Assembly (NCBI GenBank): GCA_964196055.1
Contig: CAXMSF010000018.1
Coordinates: forward strand, 1-56,766
Direction: 5' to 3'
Source: JAFDEI01 sp964196055
GTDB lineage: Bacteria > Myxococcota_A > UBA9160 > SMWR01
DNA length: 56,766 nucleotides
Shown here: positions 7,906 through 16,192 of the stretch, in pieces
Numbering within the stretch: position 1 is the stretch's first letter
Layout of the letters: each line of letters opens with the position of its first letter
Notes under the pieces: model-generated
Database searches by the model: none
The model's input: only the letters and a program-made list of their open reading frames with translations
What the model was told of the DNA's origin: nothing
Translations under genes and position numbers: made by a program

Positions 7906-10575
7906 GTGTCAGATTCAGGCTCCGTCATGCCGATAACGGGGGGCGCGAGCGGAAGCAACAAGAATTCCGCGCGGCCTTGGATGAGCGAAATGCACCCGCA
8001 ACGAGCTTCGGTCGGGCGTCGATTCTGGCGCGACATCTTTGTCCTGCAGACCTGGACGAACGTCATCGCGGTCATCTTCATTCTCGCGTTCCTGTGGCCC
8101 GCGCTCAGCTTCACGCCCGATCAGATCACCGCGATGGCGATCATCGTGTCCGTGCTGGTCGCCGTCGTGATGCCGCCCTACGGAGCGGTGTTCTTCCGCT
8201 GGTGCGCGCCGGTTCGCGAGTATCTCGGCGCGCAAGAGCCCGAGCGGACGCCGACGAGTCTGCGATCGTCCGCGTTCGCCGCGGTAATCGATCTGCCGCG
8301 TCGCCAGTTCCTCGCCTCGATGTGTATGTGGCTCGCGTTCGGCTTTCCCGCATCGCTCTACCTCCGTCACACCTTCGACGACTTCAGCCTCGACTCGATG
8401 ATCGTTCTGTGCGCGGCCATCACGTCGGGAGGCTTGTTGAGTTCCGTAATCGGATTCTTCGCGCTGAAGAATCATCTGCGCTGGATTCGTTGCGAACTCG
8501 CCAAGTCCCTGCCGGACCCGCAGCTTCGCCGGAGCGCCGCGCATCATGTTTCGGTGCGAGCAAAACTGTTCGTTTCGACCAGCGGGTTGATTCTCGTCAC
8601 CCTGATCTTCGGCGTCTCGGTGACCAACGTACGCGGAAAACTCGCAATCGAGAAATTCATCAACGGCGCGCAGATCGGAGTGCTCGAACGGATCGCGGCC
8701 CGAATCGAAGTGGGCTTCGACACCGCTCATGCGGTTACAGCTGCCGAAGAATCGCACGTAGGCGTAATCGAACGGATCGTGCTGCTCGACATCGCTCGAG
8801 CGCGCGCGGGCACGTTCGACCCAGGGCTCCTCAACAGCGCCGAGATCCGAGCAATCCTCGAACGACCATCCGGCGAGAGCACCCGGATCGACACCGCGAA
8901 CGGTTTCGCGTGGCGTCCGCTTCCGGGCGATCCGAATCGGGTCCTGGTTGCAATCACGCCGCTCGATTCACTCGGCGGCGGATTCCTCGAATCGCAGGGG
9001 GCCTTCTTCGCATTGATCGGTGTCGCGCTCGCGGCAGCTGTCCTGATCGCTCGCTTCTTCGCAGCCGACTTCGGCTCTGCAATCGACGCGCTGCGCAGTG
9101 AAGTCCGGCGAATCGCGTCCGGCGACCTGCGAACTTCGGACGTCTACGAGTCGGAGGACGACCTCGGCGACCTGGCTCGTTCAGTTCAGGAAATGGCTCA
9201 GTCACTTCGTACAACCGTCTCCCAGGTCGTGAAGGCCGCCGGCCGTGTCGATGGTACGGCGAATGCGATCGAACGAGCTTCGGCGGCCGTGAACGAAGTC
9301 GCCGGCGATCAGGCACAGAGCATTCAGAGTGTTTCGTCCGAAATGGACCAGGTGAGCCTACGCGCGCGGGAGATCTCGACCTCGGCGCACTCACTCTCGG
9401 AATCGGTCGACGAAAGCTCCACCGCGATTCACGAACTGCAGTCGGTGGGCGAGGAGCTCCACGACTACACCACCAACCTCTCCGAACGTGTCGACGGCAC
9501 CGCGAGCTCGGTTGCTGAAATGGCCGGGAACATTCACGAGGTGGCGACCAATACCGGGCGACTGTCGGAGGCTGCGACAGGAACCGTCGAGCGTGCGCAG
9601 GAGATCGCGACCAGTTCGCGCAGCATCCAGGAAAACGCCGGCGATGCCGAGTCGCTCTACAGCCGCGTGATCGGTACCGCCGAGCAGGGCTCGAACCGCG
9701 TTACCGACACGATCAGCGGCATGCAGGTCATCCACGAATCCGTGGAGGACGCGAGCCGTGTGGTGCGAGAGCTCGCTATCAAGACCTCGAACATCTGCAC
9801 GATCGTCACCGTCATCAACGACATCGCGGACAGAACAAGTCTGCTTGCCCTCAATGCCGCCATCATCGCCGCCAAGGCCGGCCGTCATGGCAGCGGGTTC
9901 GCGGTCGTCGCTGCCGAAATCAAGGCCCTCGCCGCTCAGGTGCGAGCGAAGACCCAGGAAATCGATGAGGTCGTCTCTTCGGTCGCCGACGAGGCGAACA
10001 GCGCGGTGAGCTTCATCGATCGCGGGACCGCTTCGGTCGTGAAGGGCGTCGAGTTGTCGGGCGAAGCCGGTGTGGCCCTGGAAGCCATTACCGCCGCGAC
10101 CCACGAGAGCGGCGACCGCATCCATGAGATCGTCAAAGCGGTACGCGAGCAGGCGAAGGGAGCCGGCGAAGTCGCTTCGTTGATCGACCACTTGAACGAG
10201 GAGTTCGGTCGGATTCGAAGTGCGAGCGACGAAGAGGCGCAACAAAGCGAGCGAGTCCGGGACCTGAGCGAGTCGATCCAGGAGGTCGCGAAATCGGTGC
10301 ATCGCAGCGCCGAGGAGCAGGTGAAGAACGCCACCCACCTCGCCGGTGGCATCGAGACGGTCGGAGAGAACACACGCCAGATCAACACCGCACTCGGAGC
10401 CCAGAGCGACGCCTGCGACCAGGTCGTCGCGGTGCTCGAGCTGATGCTCGGCCGCAATCGCGAGACCGAGGATTCCGGCGCCAAGCTCGACGGCGCAATG
10501 CGCGAGCTGGTCGCCGAGGCCGTCGACCTTCGAGCCGCCGTCGAGCACTTCACACTCGAGGAAGACGGCGCCTGA
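7906..10575 (+). CDS. Large methyl-accepting chemotaxis-type transducer
   Basis: An 889-residue membrane protein. Four N-terminal hydrophobic segments (about residues 45-100 and 135-195) are followed by a fifth (about 222-245), a ~110-residue probably extracytoplasmic region, and a sixth segment (about 365-385). A HAMP domain (about 386-440) and a long coiled-coil signalling domain complete it. The hairpin tip reads DRTSLLALNAAIIAAKAG at about residues 641-658, then GFAVVAAEIKALA. The usual AIEAARAG has Ile in place of Glu. Start codons GTG 7906 or ATG 7981 are both possible. No che genes lie nearby, so it may feed a distant chemosensory array or an alternative pathway. Confidence 0.9.
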   Translation: MSDSGSVMPITGGASGSNKNSARPWMSEMHPQRASVGRRFWRDIFVLQTWTNVIAVIFILAFLWPALSFTPDQITAMAIIVSVLVAVVMPPYGAVFFRWCAPVREYLGAQEPERTPTSLRSSAFAAVIDLPRRQFLASMCMWLAFGFPASLYLRHTFDDFSLDSMIVLCAAITSGGLLSSVIGFFALKNHLRWIRCELAKSLPDPQLRRSAAHHVSVRAKLFVSTSGLILVTLIFGVSVTNVRGKLAIEKFINGAQIGVLERIAARIEVGFDTAHAVTAAEESHVGVIERIVLLDIARARAGTFDPGLLNSAEIRAILERPSGESTRIDTANGFAWRPLPGDPNRVLVAITPLDSLGGGFLESQGAFFALIGVALAAAVLIARFFAADFGSAIDALRSEVRRIASGDLRTSDVYESEDDLGDLARSVQEMAQSLRTTVSQVVKAAGRVDGTANAIERASAAVNEVAGDQAQSIQSVSSEMDQVSLRAREISTSAHSLSESVDESSTAIHELQSVGEELHDYTTNLSERVDGTASSVAEMAGNIHEVATNTGRLSEAATGTVERAQEIATSSRSIQENAGDAESLYSRVIGTAEQGSNRVTDTISGMQVIHESVEDASRVVRELAIKTSNICTIVTVINDIADRTSLLALNAAIIAAKAGRHGSGFAVVAAEIKALAAQVRAKTQEIDEVVSSVADEANSAVSFIDRGTASVVKGVELSGEAGVALEAITAATHESGDRIHEIVKAVREQAKGAGEVASLIDHLNEEFGRIRSASDEEAQQSERVRDLSESIQEVAKSVHRSAEEQVKNATHLAGGIETVGENTRQINTALGAQSDACDQVVAVLELMLGRNRETEDSGAKLDGAMRELVAEAVDLRAAVEHFTLEEDGA

Positions 10576-10589
10576 TCCAGGCGCTCGCC

Positions 10590-12023
10590 TCAGCTGCTCG
10601 CGGCGCAGCGCCCTGCGCGGCGCCCGAAAAAAGTCCCGTCTCCAAGCGACAAGCCGCTGCTGTAACCGCCGACCGAGAGCCCCGACGTCGCCCGGCCCGC
10701 GCCATACAAGCCCGGAATCGGCCGACCTTCAGGATCGAGCACTCGGCCATCGACGTCGCTGTGAAGACCTCCGAGTGTGAAAGCCGCGTAGATCGAACTT
10801 TCGGTCGTGCAATCGAACGCACCAAAGGGAGGTTTCGAGAGCGGCTGCACGTACTCGGGCAGCTTGTCGAAGACGGGGTCGTGGCCCTTTTCGGCGTGAC
10901 GATTGTAGAGCGCCAGCGTGCTTTCGAGGCTGCCTTCGGGCAATCCGAGTTCCCGTTCGAGCTCGGCTGGGGTCTCGCCCACCGCGGCGACTTCGCGTGG
11001 GTATTCGGGCTGCTCGAAGATTGCATCGTCTACGACGAGCCACGCCCGTCCACCTTGATGAAATAGCGCCCATTCGCCCAGGCGGCCGTAATAGGCATCT
11101 TCATTGATGAAGCGCTGGCCCTGCGCATTCACGAGCAATCCGCGCTTCAGGCCCCACGGTTGCGTCGCCGGCAAGGAGATCGACCCCGCGCTCATGTGGA
11201 TCGTCGCGGCGCCGGCGGCGACGCCGAGCCGAATGCCGCTGCCGTCGTCGCCCTCGGCGCCGATGCGCACCATGCAACGGTTCAACAACGGCAGATGCGC
11301 ATCGATCATTTCGCGATGATTGATGAACCCCCCGGTCGTGAGGATCACGCCGCGACGCGCTCGGATGGTTCGCTCTTCGCCGAACGTCTCCGCGACGACC
11401 CCGATGATCGAGCCGTCCGGTTCCTGGACCAGCGCGGTGCAGCGGTGGTTCGCGGCGATCCGCGCCGAGCCGGCCTCGACCGCGGCGACGAGCTTCTGCA
11501 TCAGGAGCGGCCCCGCCTGGTCGTTCATCTGCGGTACGTGGCCGCGGGGTGCTGGAACCGCGATGTCGCAGAAGGGGTGCACGCGCTCGGAGCCCGACCA
11601 CACCAGTCCATCATCGGTCGGCGGTTCTCCGCTCACGCCGTGGTAGTAGACGGGCTTGAACGGAACACCCTGCTCGAGCAGCCAGTCGTAGTGCTGCACC
11701 GAGCCGTCGCAGTAGAGCCGGATCTTCGCTTCGTCGGGGCCGTCGCCGCACGAAGCCATCAGATACTTGTACATCTCGTCGGGTGAATCTTCGAAGCCGC
11801 AGGCCTGCTGCAACGCCGTGCCACCACCCAGGTAGAGCACGCCACCGGACATCGACGATGTACCACCACCACCGCTGGCGCGCTCGAGTACGAGCGTCTC
11901 GGCGCCACGGCGCGAAGCGTCGAGCGCCGCGGCGGCGCCGGCGGCGCCGAGGCCGACCACGACGACGTCGACCTCCTCGTTCCAGCGCTCGATTTCCCGG
12001 GGCTCGCGGAGCCCACTCGTCAT
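10590..12023 (-). CDS. FAD-binding dehydrogenase (fumarate reductase / 3-ketosteroid dehydrogenase-like)
   Basis: A 477-residue flavoprotein. VDVVVVGLGAAGAAAALDA at the N-terminus is the FAD Rossmann motif, followed by GGGTSSMSGG. The C-terminus LYGAGRATSGLSVGGYSS and GLSLGDGTFFGRRAG is the second FAD-contact region of the FAD_binding_2 family. These enzymes insert or reduce C-C double bonds, as in ketosteroid 1-dehydrogenases and fumarate reductases; the substrate here is unknown. The start has AAGGAG six bases before ATG. It is 3'-to-3' with the transducer gene and lies 42 bases downstream of the transglutaminase-like gene on the same strand, possibly in one unit. Confidence 0.88.
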   Translation of the reverse strand: MTSGLREPREIERWNEEVDVVVVGLGAAGAAAALDASRRGAETLVLERASGGGGTSSMSGGVLYLGGGTALQQACGFEDSPDEMYKYLMASCGDGPDEAKIRLYCDGSVQHYDWLLEQGVPFKPVYYHGVSGEPPTDDGLVWSGSERVHPFCDIAVPAPRGHVPQMNDQAGPLLMQKLVAAVEAGSARIAANHRCTALVQEPDGSIIGVVAETFGEERTIRARRGVILTTGGFINHREMIDAHLPLLNRCMVRIGAEGDDGSGIRLGVAAGAATIHMSAGSISLPATQPWGLKRGLLVNAQGQRFINEDAYYGRLGEWALFHQGGRAWLVVDDAIFEQPEYPREVAAVGETPAELERELGLPEGSLESTLALYNRHAEKGHDPVFDKLPEYVQPLSKPPFGAFDCTTESSIYAAFTLGGLHSDVDGRVLDPEGRPIPGLYGAGRATSGLSVGGYSSGLSLGDGTFFGRRAGRCAASS

Positions 12024-12065
12024 CGATTCTCCTTCGAGCGCAAAGCCACCACGTGAAGCAACACG

Positions 12066-13103
12066 CTACCGAACCGCCGCAACCGGAGCGGGAGACGCGC
12101 GAAACGAGAAGTCCTTCTCGATCCTTCCCTCGAACGCCACTCCCGCGACTTCCACGTAGGGATAGATGAAATAATTGAGTGGCCGACCCGCGTGATCGCG
12201 CCCGAGGCGCAGATCACGACCCGTGGTGAAATGGATCCTGTCCGACGGGTGACTGCCGTAGAAGAACTCGCGCTTCTCCGGGTGTTTGAATGCCTCCGAC
12301 GCGTCGATCGGGAACCACCCCGTCTCGGGCAGGTAGAACTCGACCCAGCAGTGATAACCACCGACGTCACCGGCGCTGCGTTCCTCGGGGATCGGAAAGC
12401 CGATCTCGAAGCGAGCGGGAATTCCCAGTGTGCGCGCGAGCGAGATGAACAGCGCGTGGAAGTCGGTGCAATTACCGTAACGTTCCGTGCACGCCCAGTA
12501 TGTGTCGCCGTTCCCCCATCCGCTGCCGGTCTTCTTGTATTCGACGTTGTCCACCACCCAGTCGTAAGTCGCGCGTGCAAGCAGCGCGGGCTCACCGTTC
12601 GCGGAAAGGCTGCGCACTTCGGCGACGATCGGATCGAGAAGCTCCTCTCCCACTACGACGCGATCGTTTGCGCGCAGGAATTTCTCGAGCTCGCCGGGCG
12701 CAGGCTCGCCCGCGGGCGGATCGGTTGCGCGCGAGTCGAAACGCCGAACCACCCGCGTCTCCACTTCGACCTCGATCGGCTTGCCGTCCGATGCCGCGAC
12801 CGTCCCGTGCCAGAAACGATTTCCGTAGCCATCTTCGACTTCGACGCTCCCCGGGATCGAGGCGCGAATGCTCTCGGACGCGAGCTTCTGCTGATCGGTT
12901 TCACGCGCGAGCGGAACGTAGACGTGCACCGGCCCGGCACCGGCCTCGACCGGCCCGACCCGCGTGACGTACTTAAATGAAATCGTGCGCTGGCTGCCGG
13001 ACACCGGGTCCGCGAAGGCAGCCGCAGAGGCCAGGACTGCTAACCCCCATACCGCGAGTCGAACGACGACGAATGCGGAAGGAGCAACCCCATTTCCTGC
13101 CAT
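12066..13103 (-). CDS. Secreted transglutaminase-like protein
   Basis: A 345-residue protein with a signal peptide (hydrophobic run ending in ASAAAFADP). The catalytic triad of the transglutaminase-like fold is readable: Cys212 in GNCTDFH, His251 in YHCWVEFY and Asp267 in PIDASEA. The preceding ~180 residues form a beta-rich region with the usual VPLARETDQQ start seen in such proteins. Members act as periplasmic or secreted proteases or amidases. ATG 13103 is chosen because GGAGG lies five bases upstream; a longer frame to 13130 lacks such a site. It may be co-transcribed with the flavoprotein downstream. Confidence 0.87.
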   Translation of the reverse strand: MAGNGVAPSAFVVVRLAVWGLAVLASAAAFADPVSGSQRTISFKYVTRVGPVEAGAGPVHVYVPLARETDQQKLASESIRASIPGSVEVEDGYGNRFWHGTVAASDGKPIEVEVETRVVRRFDSRATDPPAGEPAPGELEKFLRANDRVVVGEELLDPIVAEVRSLSANGEPALLARATYDWVVDNVEYKKTGSGWGNGDTYWACTERYGNCTDFHALFISLARTLGIPARFEIGFPIPEERSAGDVGGYHCWVEFYLPETGWFPIDASEAFKHPEKREFFYGSHPSDRIHFTTGRDLRLGRDHAGRPLNYFIYPYVEVAGVAFEGRIEKDFSFRASPAPVAAVR

Positions 13104-13225
13104 GCGACCTCCGGAAGAGCGAGACTCCACCCCGTCGGGAACGGCTATCGTGAACGCGCTGGGCAGAGAGCCTACCCCGCGCTACGCATTCCGGCCTGTG
13201 AAACTCGTCTATCGGGAGGCAGACC

Positions 13226-14005
13226 GTGATCCTCGAAGGCAAAGTCGTCATCGTTTCGGGCGTGGGCCCGGGCCTCGGTCGGGAAATCGCCACGGCCGCA
13301 CTGCGAGACGGCGCGCGCGTCGTGATCGGCGCGCGCTCGGCCGACAAGCTCGAGAAGGCCGCGGCCGAGCTCGATCCGTCCGGCGAACGCGTCGCGGCAC
13401 AGCCGACCGACATCACCAACCCCGAAGACTGCGCCCGCCTCGCGCAGACTGCCGCGGACCGATTCGGTGGGCTGGACGCCGTCGTACAAGTGGCCGCGTT
13501 CGAAACCGCTGCCAGCCAACTCGGCAATACACCCGAGAAGGTCTGGTCGAGTTCTTTCGAAACCAACGTCGTCGGAGCCACGCATGTAGTTCGCGCAGCC
13601 GCACCGCTGCTCAAGCAGCGGGGCGGCGGTTCGATCGTGCTGATCGGCACTCAGTCGATGTGGCTGCCGCAGCTTCCGCAACTCGCCTACGCGTCGTCGA
13701 AAGGCGCTCTGCTCTCCGCGATGTACTACATGGCGAAGGAACTCGGTCCCGACAAGATTCGCGTCAACATGGTGGTTCCGACCTGGATGTGGGGTCCGCC
13801 GGTTCAAATGTATGCAAAGTGGCAGGCCGCCGAACGCAAAGTCTCCGAGCAGGAGATCGTCGACGAGATCACCGCGAACATGCCGCTCGGCGAGATTCCT
13901 GCCGACGACGATGTCGCCGAATCGGTGATCTTCTTCTGTTCCGACCGGTCACGCATGATCACCGGTCAATCGTTGATGGTGAACGCCGGAGAGTTGATGC
14001 GCTGA
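13226..14005 (+). CDS. SDR-family oxidoreductase
   Basis: A 259-residue classical short-chain dehydrogenase. VVIVSGVGPGLGREIA is the dinucleotide-binding glycine motif, ARSADKLE follows the second strand, and the catalytic Ser (IGTQS) and YASSK (Tyr-x3-Lys) are present. The C-terminal FFCSDRSRMITGQSLMVNAG is typical of the family. The start is GTG at 13226, with GGGAGG about seven bases upstream. It reduces or oxidises an unknown carbonyl/alcohol with NAD(P). It precedes the GST-like gene by 50 bases on the same strand and may be part of one xenobiotic or lipid-processing unit. Confidence 0.93.
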   Translation: MILEGKVVIVSGVGPGLGREIATAALRDGARVVIGARSADKLEKAAAELDPSGERVAAQPTDITNPEDCARLAQTAADRFGGLDAVVQVAAFETAASQLGNTPEKVWSSSFETNVVGATHVVRAAAPLLKQRGGGSIVLIGTQSMWLPQLPQLAYASSKGALLSAMYYMAKELGPDKIRVNMVVPTWMWGPPVQMYAKWQAAERKVSEQEIVDEITANMPLGEIPADDDVAESVIFFCSDRSRMITGQSLMVNAGELMR

Positions 14006-14055
14006 GCAGGACCGGCGAAGCGCGGCCTGACCCGATCGCGATTCACGGAGCGTAG

Positions 14056-14814
14056 ATGGACGACTTCGATCTCTACCAGTTCAAACGCTCGCACTACAAC
14101 GAGAAGGCACGCTGGGCGCTCGACCACAAGCGGCTGCCGCATACGCGTCATTCGCTGTTGCCGGGACCACACAAGTTCAGCGTGACGCGCCTGTCGGGGC
14201 AGGCCCAGGTGCCGGTGTTGCGCCACGGCCGAAAGATCATCGCAGGCTCGGCCCGCATCATCGACTACCTCGAACAGCTCGTGCCCGAGCCCGCCCTCTA
14301 TCCGCACAGCCCGGATGCACTCGCCAAGGCGCAGGCAATCCAGGCCTGCTTCGACGCCGAGGTCGGGCCCGCGGTTCGCTGTGCTGCCTTCAGCGACCTG
14401 ATGGACGATCCGGGCTACTTCGCTCTTACCTTCAGCGACGATCGCTCGCTTGCAACCCGCGCGGTCTATCGCGCCCTCCTGCCCGTCACGCAGGCCTTGA
14501 TGAAACGCGACCTCGGCATTACGTCGGCCACGATCGAGCCCGCGCGCGCAACCGTGCGGGCCGCCCTCGACCGCGTCGTGGAAGATTCGCGCGCGACCGG
14601 CTACCTGGTCGGTGACGCCTTCAGCGTCGCCGATCTCACCGCCGCCGCGCTGCTGATGCCCGCGGTCCAGCCGCCCGAGGGGCCAACCTATCCCGAGCCT
14701 CGAGCAGCAGTCGCCCTTCGCTGGGCCGCGCGCTGGGCCGATCATCCGGGCGCCGCCTGGGTGCGTGGGATCTACCGCCGGCATCGCGGCGAATCGGCGG
14801 AAGTCCGCGTCTGA
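14056..14814 (+). CDS. Glutathione S-transferase family protein
   Basis: A 252-residue protein. The thioredoxin-like N-terminal half has SHYNEKARWALDHK (the usual active-site strand and helix), GQAQVPVL with the cis-Pro, and IAGSARIIDYLEQ (the gamma-glutamyl contact). The C-terminal half is all-helical with VGDAFSVADLTAAALL, the conserved GST core motif. Such proteins conjugate or isomerise substrates with glutathione, and a glutathione synthase is encoded at about 39 kb. It follows the SDR gene. Substrate and subclass are not evident. Confidence 0.88.
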   Translation: MDDFDLYQFKRSHYNEKARWALDHKRLPHTRHSLLPGPHKFSVTRLSGQAQVPVLRHGRKIIAGSARIIDYLEQLVPEPALYPHSPDALAKAQAIQACFDAEVGPAVRCAAFSDLMDDPGYFALTFSDDRSLATRAVYRALLPVTQALMKRDLGITSATIEPARATVRAALDRVVEDSRATGYLVGDAFSVADLTAAALLMPAVQPPEGPTYPEPRAAVALRWAARWADHPGAAWVRGIYRRHRGESAEVRV

Positions 14815-14913
14815 AGGCACGGCCGGGCTCGACACGGCCGGCGAGGCTCGCTTCGAACCGGCTCGGAGCCACGTGCTGGCTGCGAGAGTGTCGCTGTGCT
14901 TCCCTCTCGCCCC

Positions 14914-16191
14914 ATGCTGGATCCGCGCGCACTCGCCGACCGACGCGATGAAATTGCATTGAACTGCCAACGGCGCGGCGTCGCCGTCGAGGTCGATGCC
15001 GCGGTCGCCGCGCATGCGCGCGTCACCGCGCATCAGACCGAGCTGAACGAGCGAAACCGCTCGCGCAACGAGCACCAGAAGAGCGGGCAGAAGAAGCTGT
15101 CGCCCGAAGAGCGCGAGGCGCACGTCGCCGAAGGGCGACGCCTGAAAGAGAGTGTCGGTGAGATCGAGGAGCAGCTCGCCAAGGCACAAGCCGAGCTGAG
15201 CGCGCTGCTCGCCTTCATCCCGAACTTCGCGCACCCCGACTCCCCGGTTGGCGGTGAAGAGGATTTTCGGGTGTTGCGAACCGTCGGCGAGCCACGCCGA
15301 TTCGACTTCACACCCCTCGACCATCTCGAAATCGCGGAACGACTCGACCTCGTCGACTTCGAATCAGGCGCAAAGGTCTCGGGTCAGAAGTTCTATTACC
15401 TGAAGAACGAAGCGGTCCTGCTCGACATGGCACTACAGCGCTACGCGCTCGACCTCGTCACAGCAGAGGGCTTCACGCCGTTCATCACGCCCGATCTCGC
15501 GCGCAGAGATATCGTCGACGCGATGGCTTTCAGTCCGCGCGATGCGGCAACCCAGATCTACTCCGTCGCAGACTCCGACCTCGATCTGATCGGAACGGCA
15601 GAGATCACCCTCGGCGGCCTCTACCAGGGCGAGATCGTCGACGAGAGCGAACTCCCGATCCGCCTCGCAGGCGTGTCGCACTGCTATCGCACCGAGGCCG
15701 GCTCAGCAGGCCGAGAAAGCAAGGGCCTCTACCGCGTACACCAGTTCAGCAAGGTCGAGATGTTCGTACTCACCCGCCCCGAAGATTCGGCGGCGATGCA
15801 CGACGAGATCCTCGCGATCGAAGAAAAGATCTTTCAGGGACTCGAGATCCCGTATCGGGTCATCGATGTCGCGATAGGCGATCTGGGTGCGCCCGCGTAT
15901 CGCAAATTCGACATCGAGGCCTGGATGCCCGGCCGGGGCGAAAGCGGCGACTACGGTGAAGTCACGAGCGCCTCGAATTGCACCGACTTCCAGGCGCGCC
16001 GGCTGCGTGCACGCTTCCGCCGAACAGAGACCAAGAAGAACGAACTACTCCACACGCTGAACGGCACCGCGGTCGCCGTCACGCGCACCATGATCCCCGT
16101 GCTCGAGAACCACCAACTCGCCGACGGTGGCATCGCGATCCCGAAGGCCCTCCAGCCGTACATGGGTCTGGAGCGAATTGGCCCCCGCTGA
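14914..16191 (+). CDS. serS: Serine--tRNA ligase
   Basis: A 425-residue class II aminoacyl-tRNA synthetase. It has the N-terminal long coiled-coil arm (about residues 30-105), motif 2 with CYRTEAGSAGRESKGLYR and HQFSKVEMF, and motif 3 at NGTAVAVTRTMIPVLEN. MLDPRALADRRDEI is the usual SerRS beginning, so ATG 14914 is preferred over GTG 14896. The enzyme charges tRNA-Ser and also tRNA-Sec with serine. The stop codon is one base from the selB start, so both are probably one transcription unit, which makes functional sense because serylation is the first step of selenocysteine synthesis. Confidence 0.97.
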   Translation: MLDPRALADRRDEIALNCQRRGVAVEVDAAVAAHARVTAHQTELNERNRSRNEHQKSGQKKLSPEEREAHVAEGRRLKESVGEIEEQLAKAQAELSALLAFIPNFAHPDSPVGGEEDFRVLRTVGEPRRFDFTPLDHLEIAERLDLVDFESGAKVSGQKFYYLKNEAVLLDMALQRYALDLVTAEGFTPFITPDLARRDIVDAMAFSPRDAATQIYSVADSDLDLIGTAEITLGGLYQGEIVDESELPIRLAGVSHCYRTEAGSAGRESKGLYRVHQFSKVEMFVLTRPEDSAAMHDEILAIEEKIFQGLEIPYRVIDVAIGDLGAPAYRKFDIEAWMPGRGESGDYGEVTSASNCTDFQARRLRARFRRTETKKNELLHTLNGTAVAVTRTMIPVLENHQLADGGIAIPKALQPYMGLERIGPR

Positions 16192-16192
16192 G

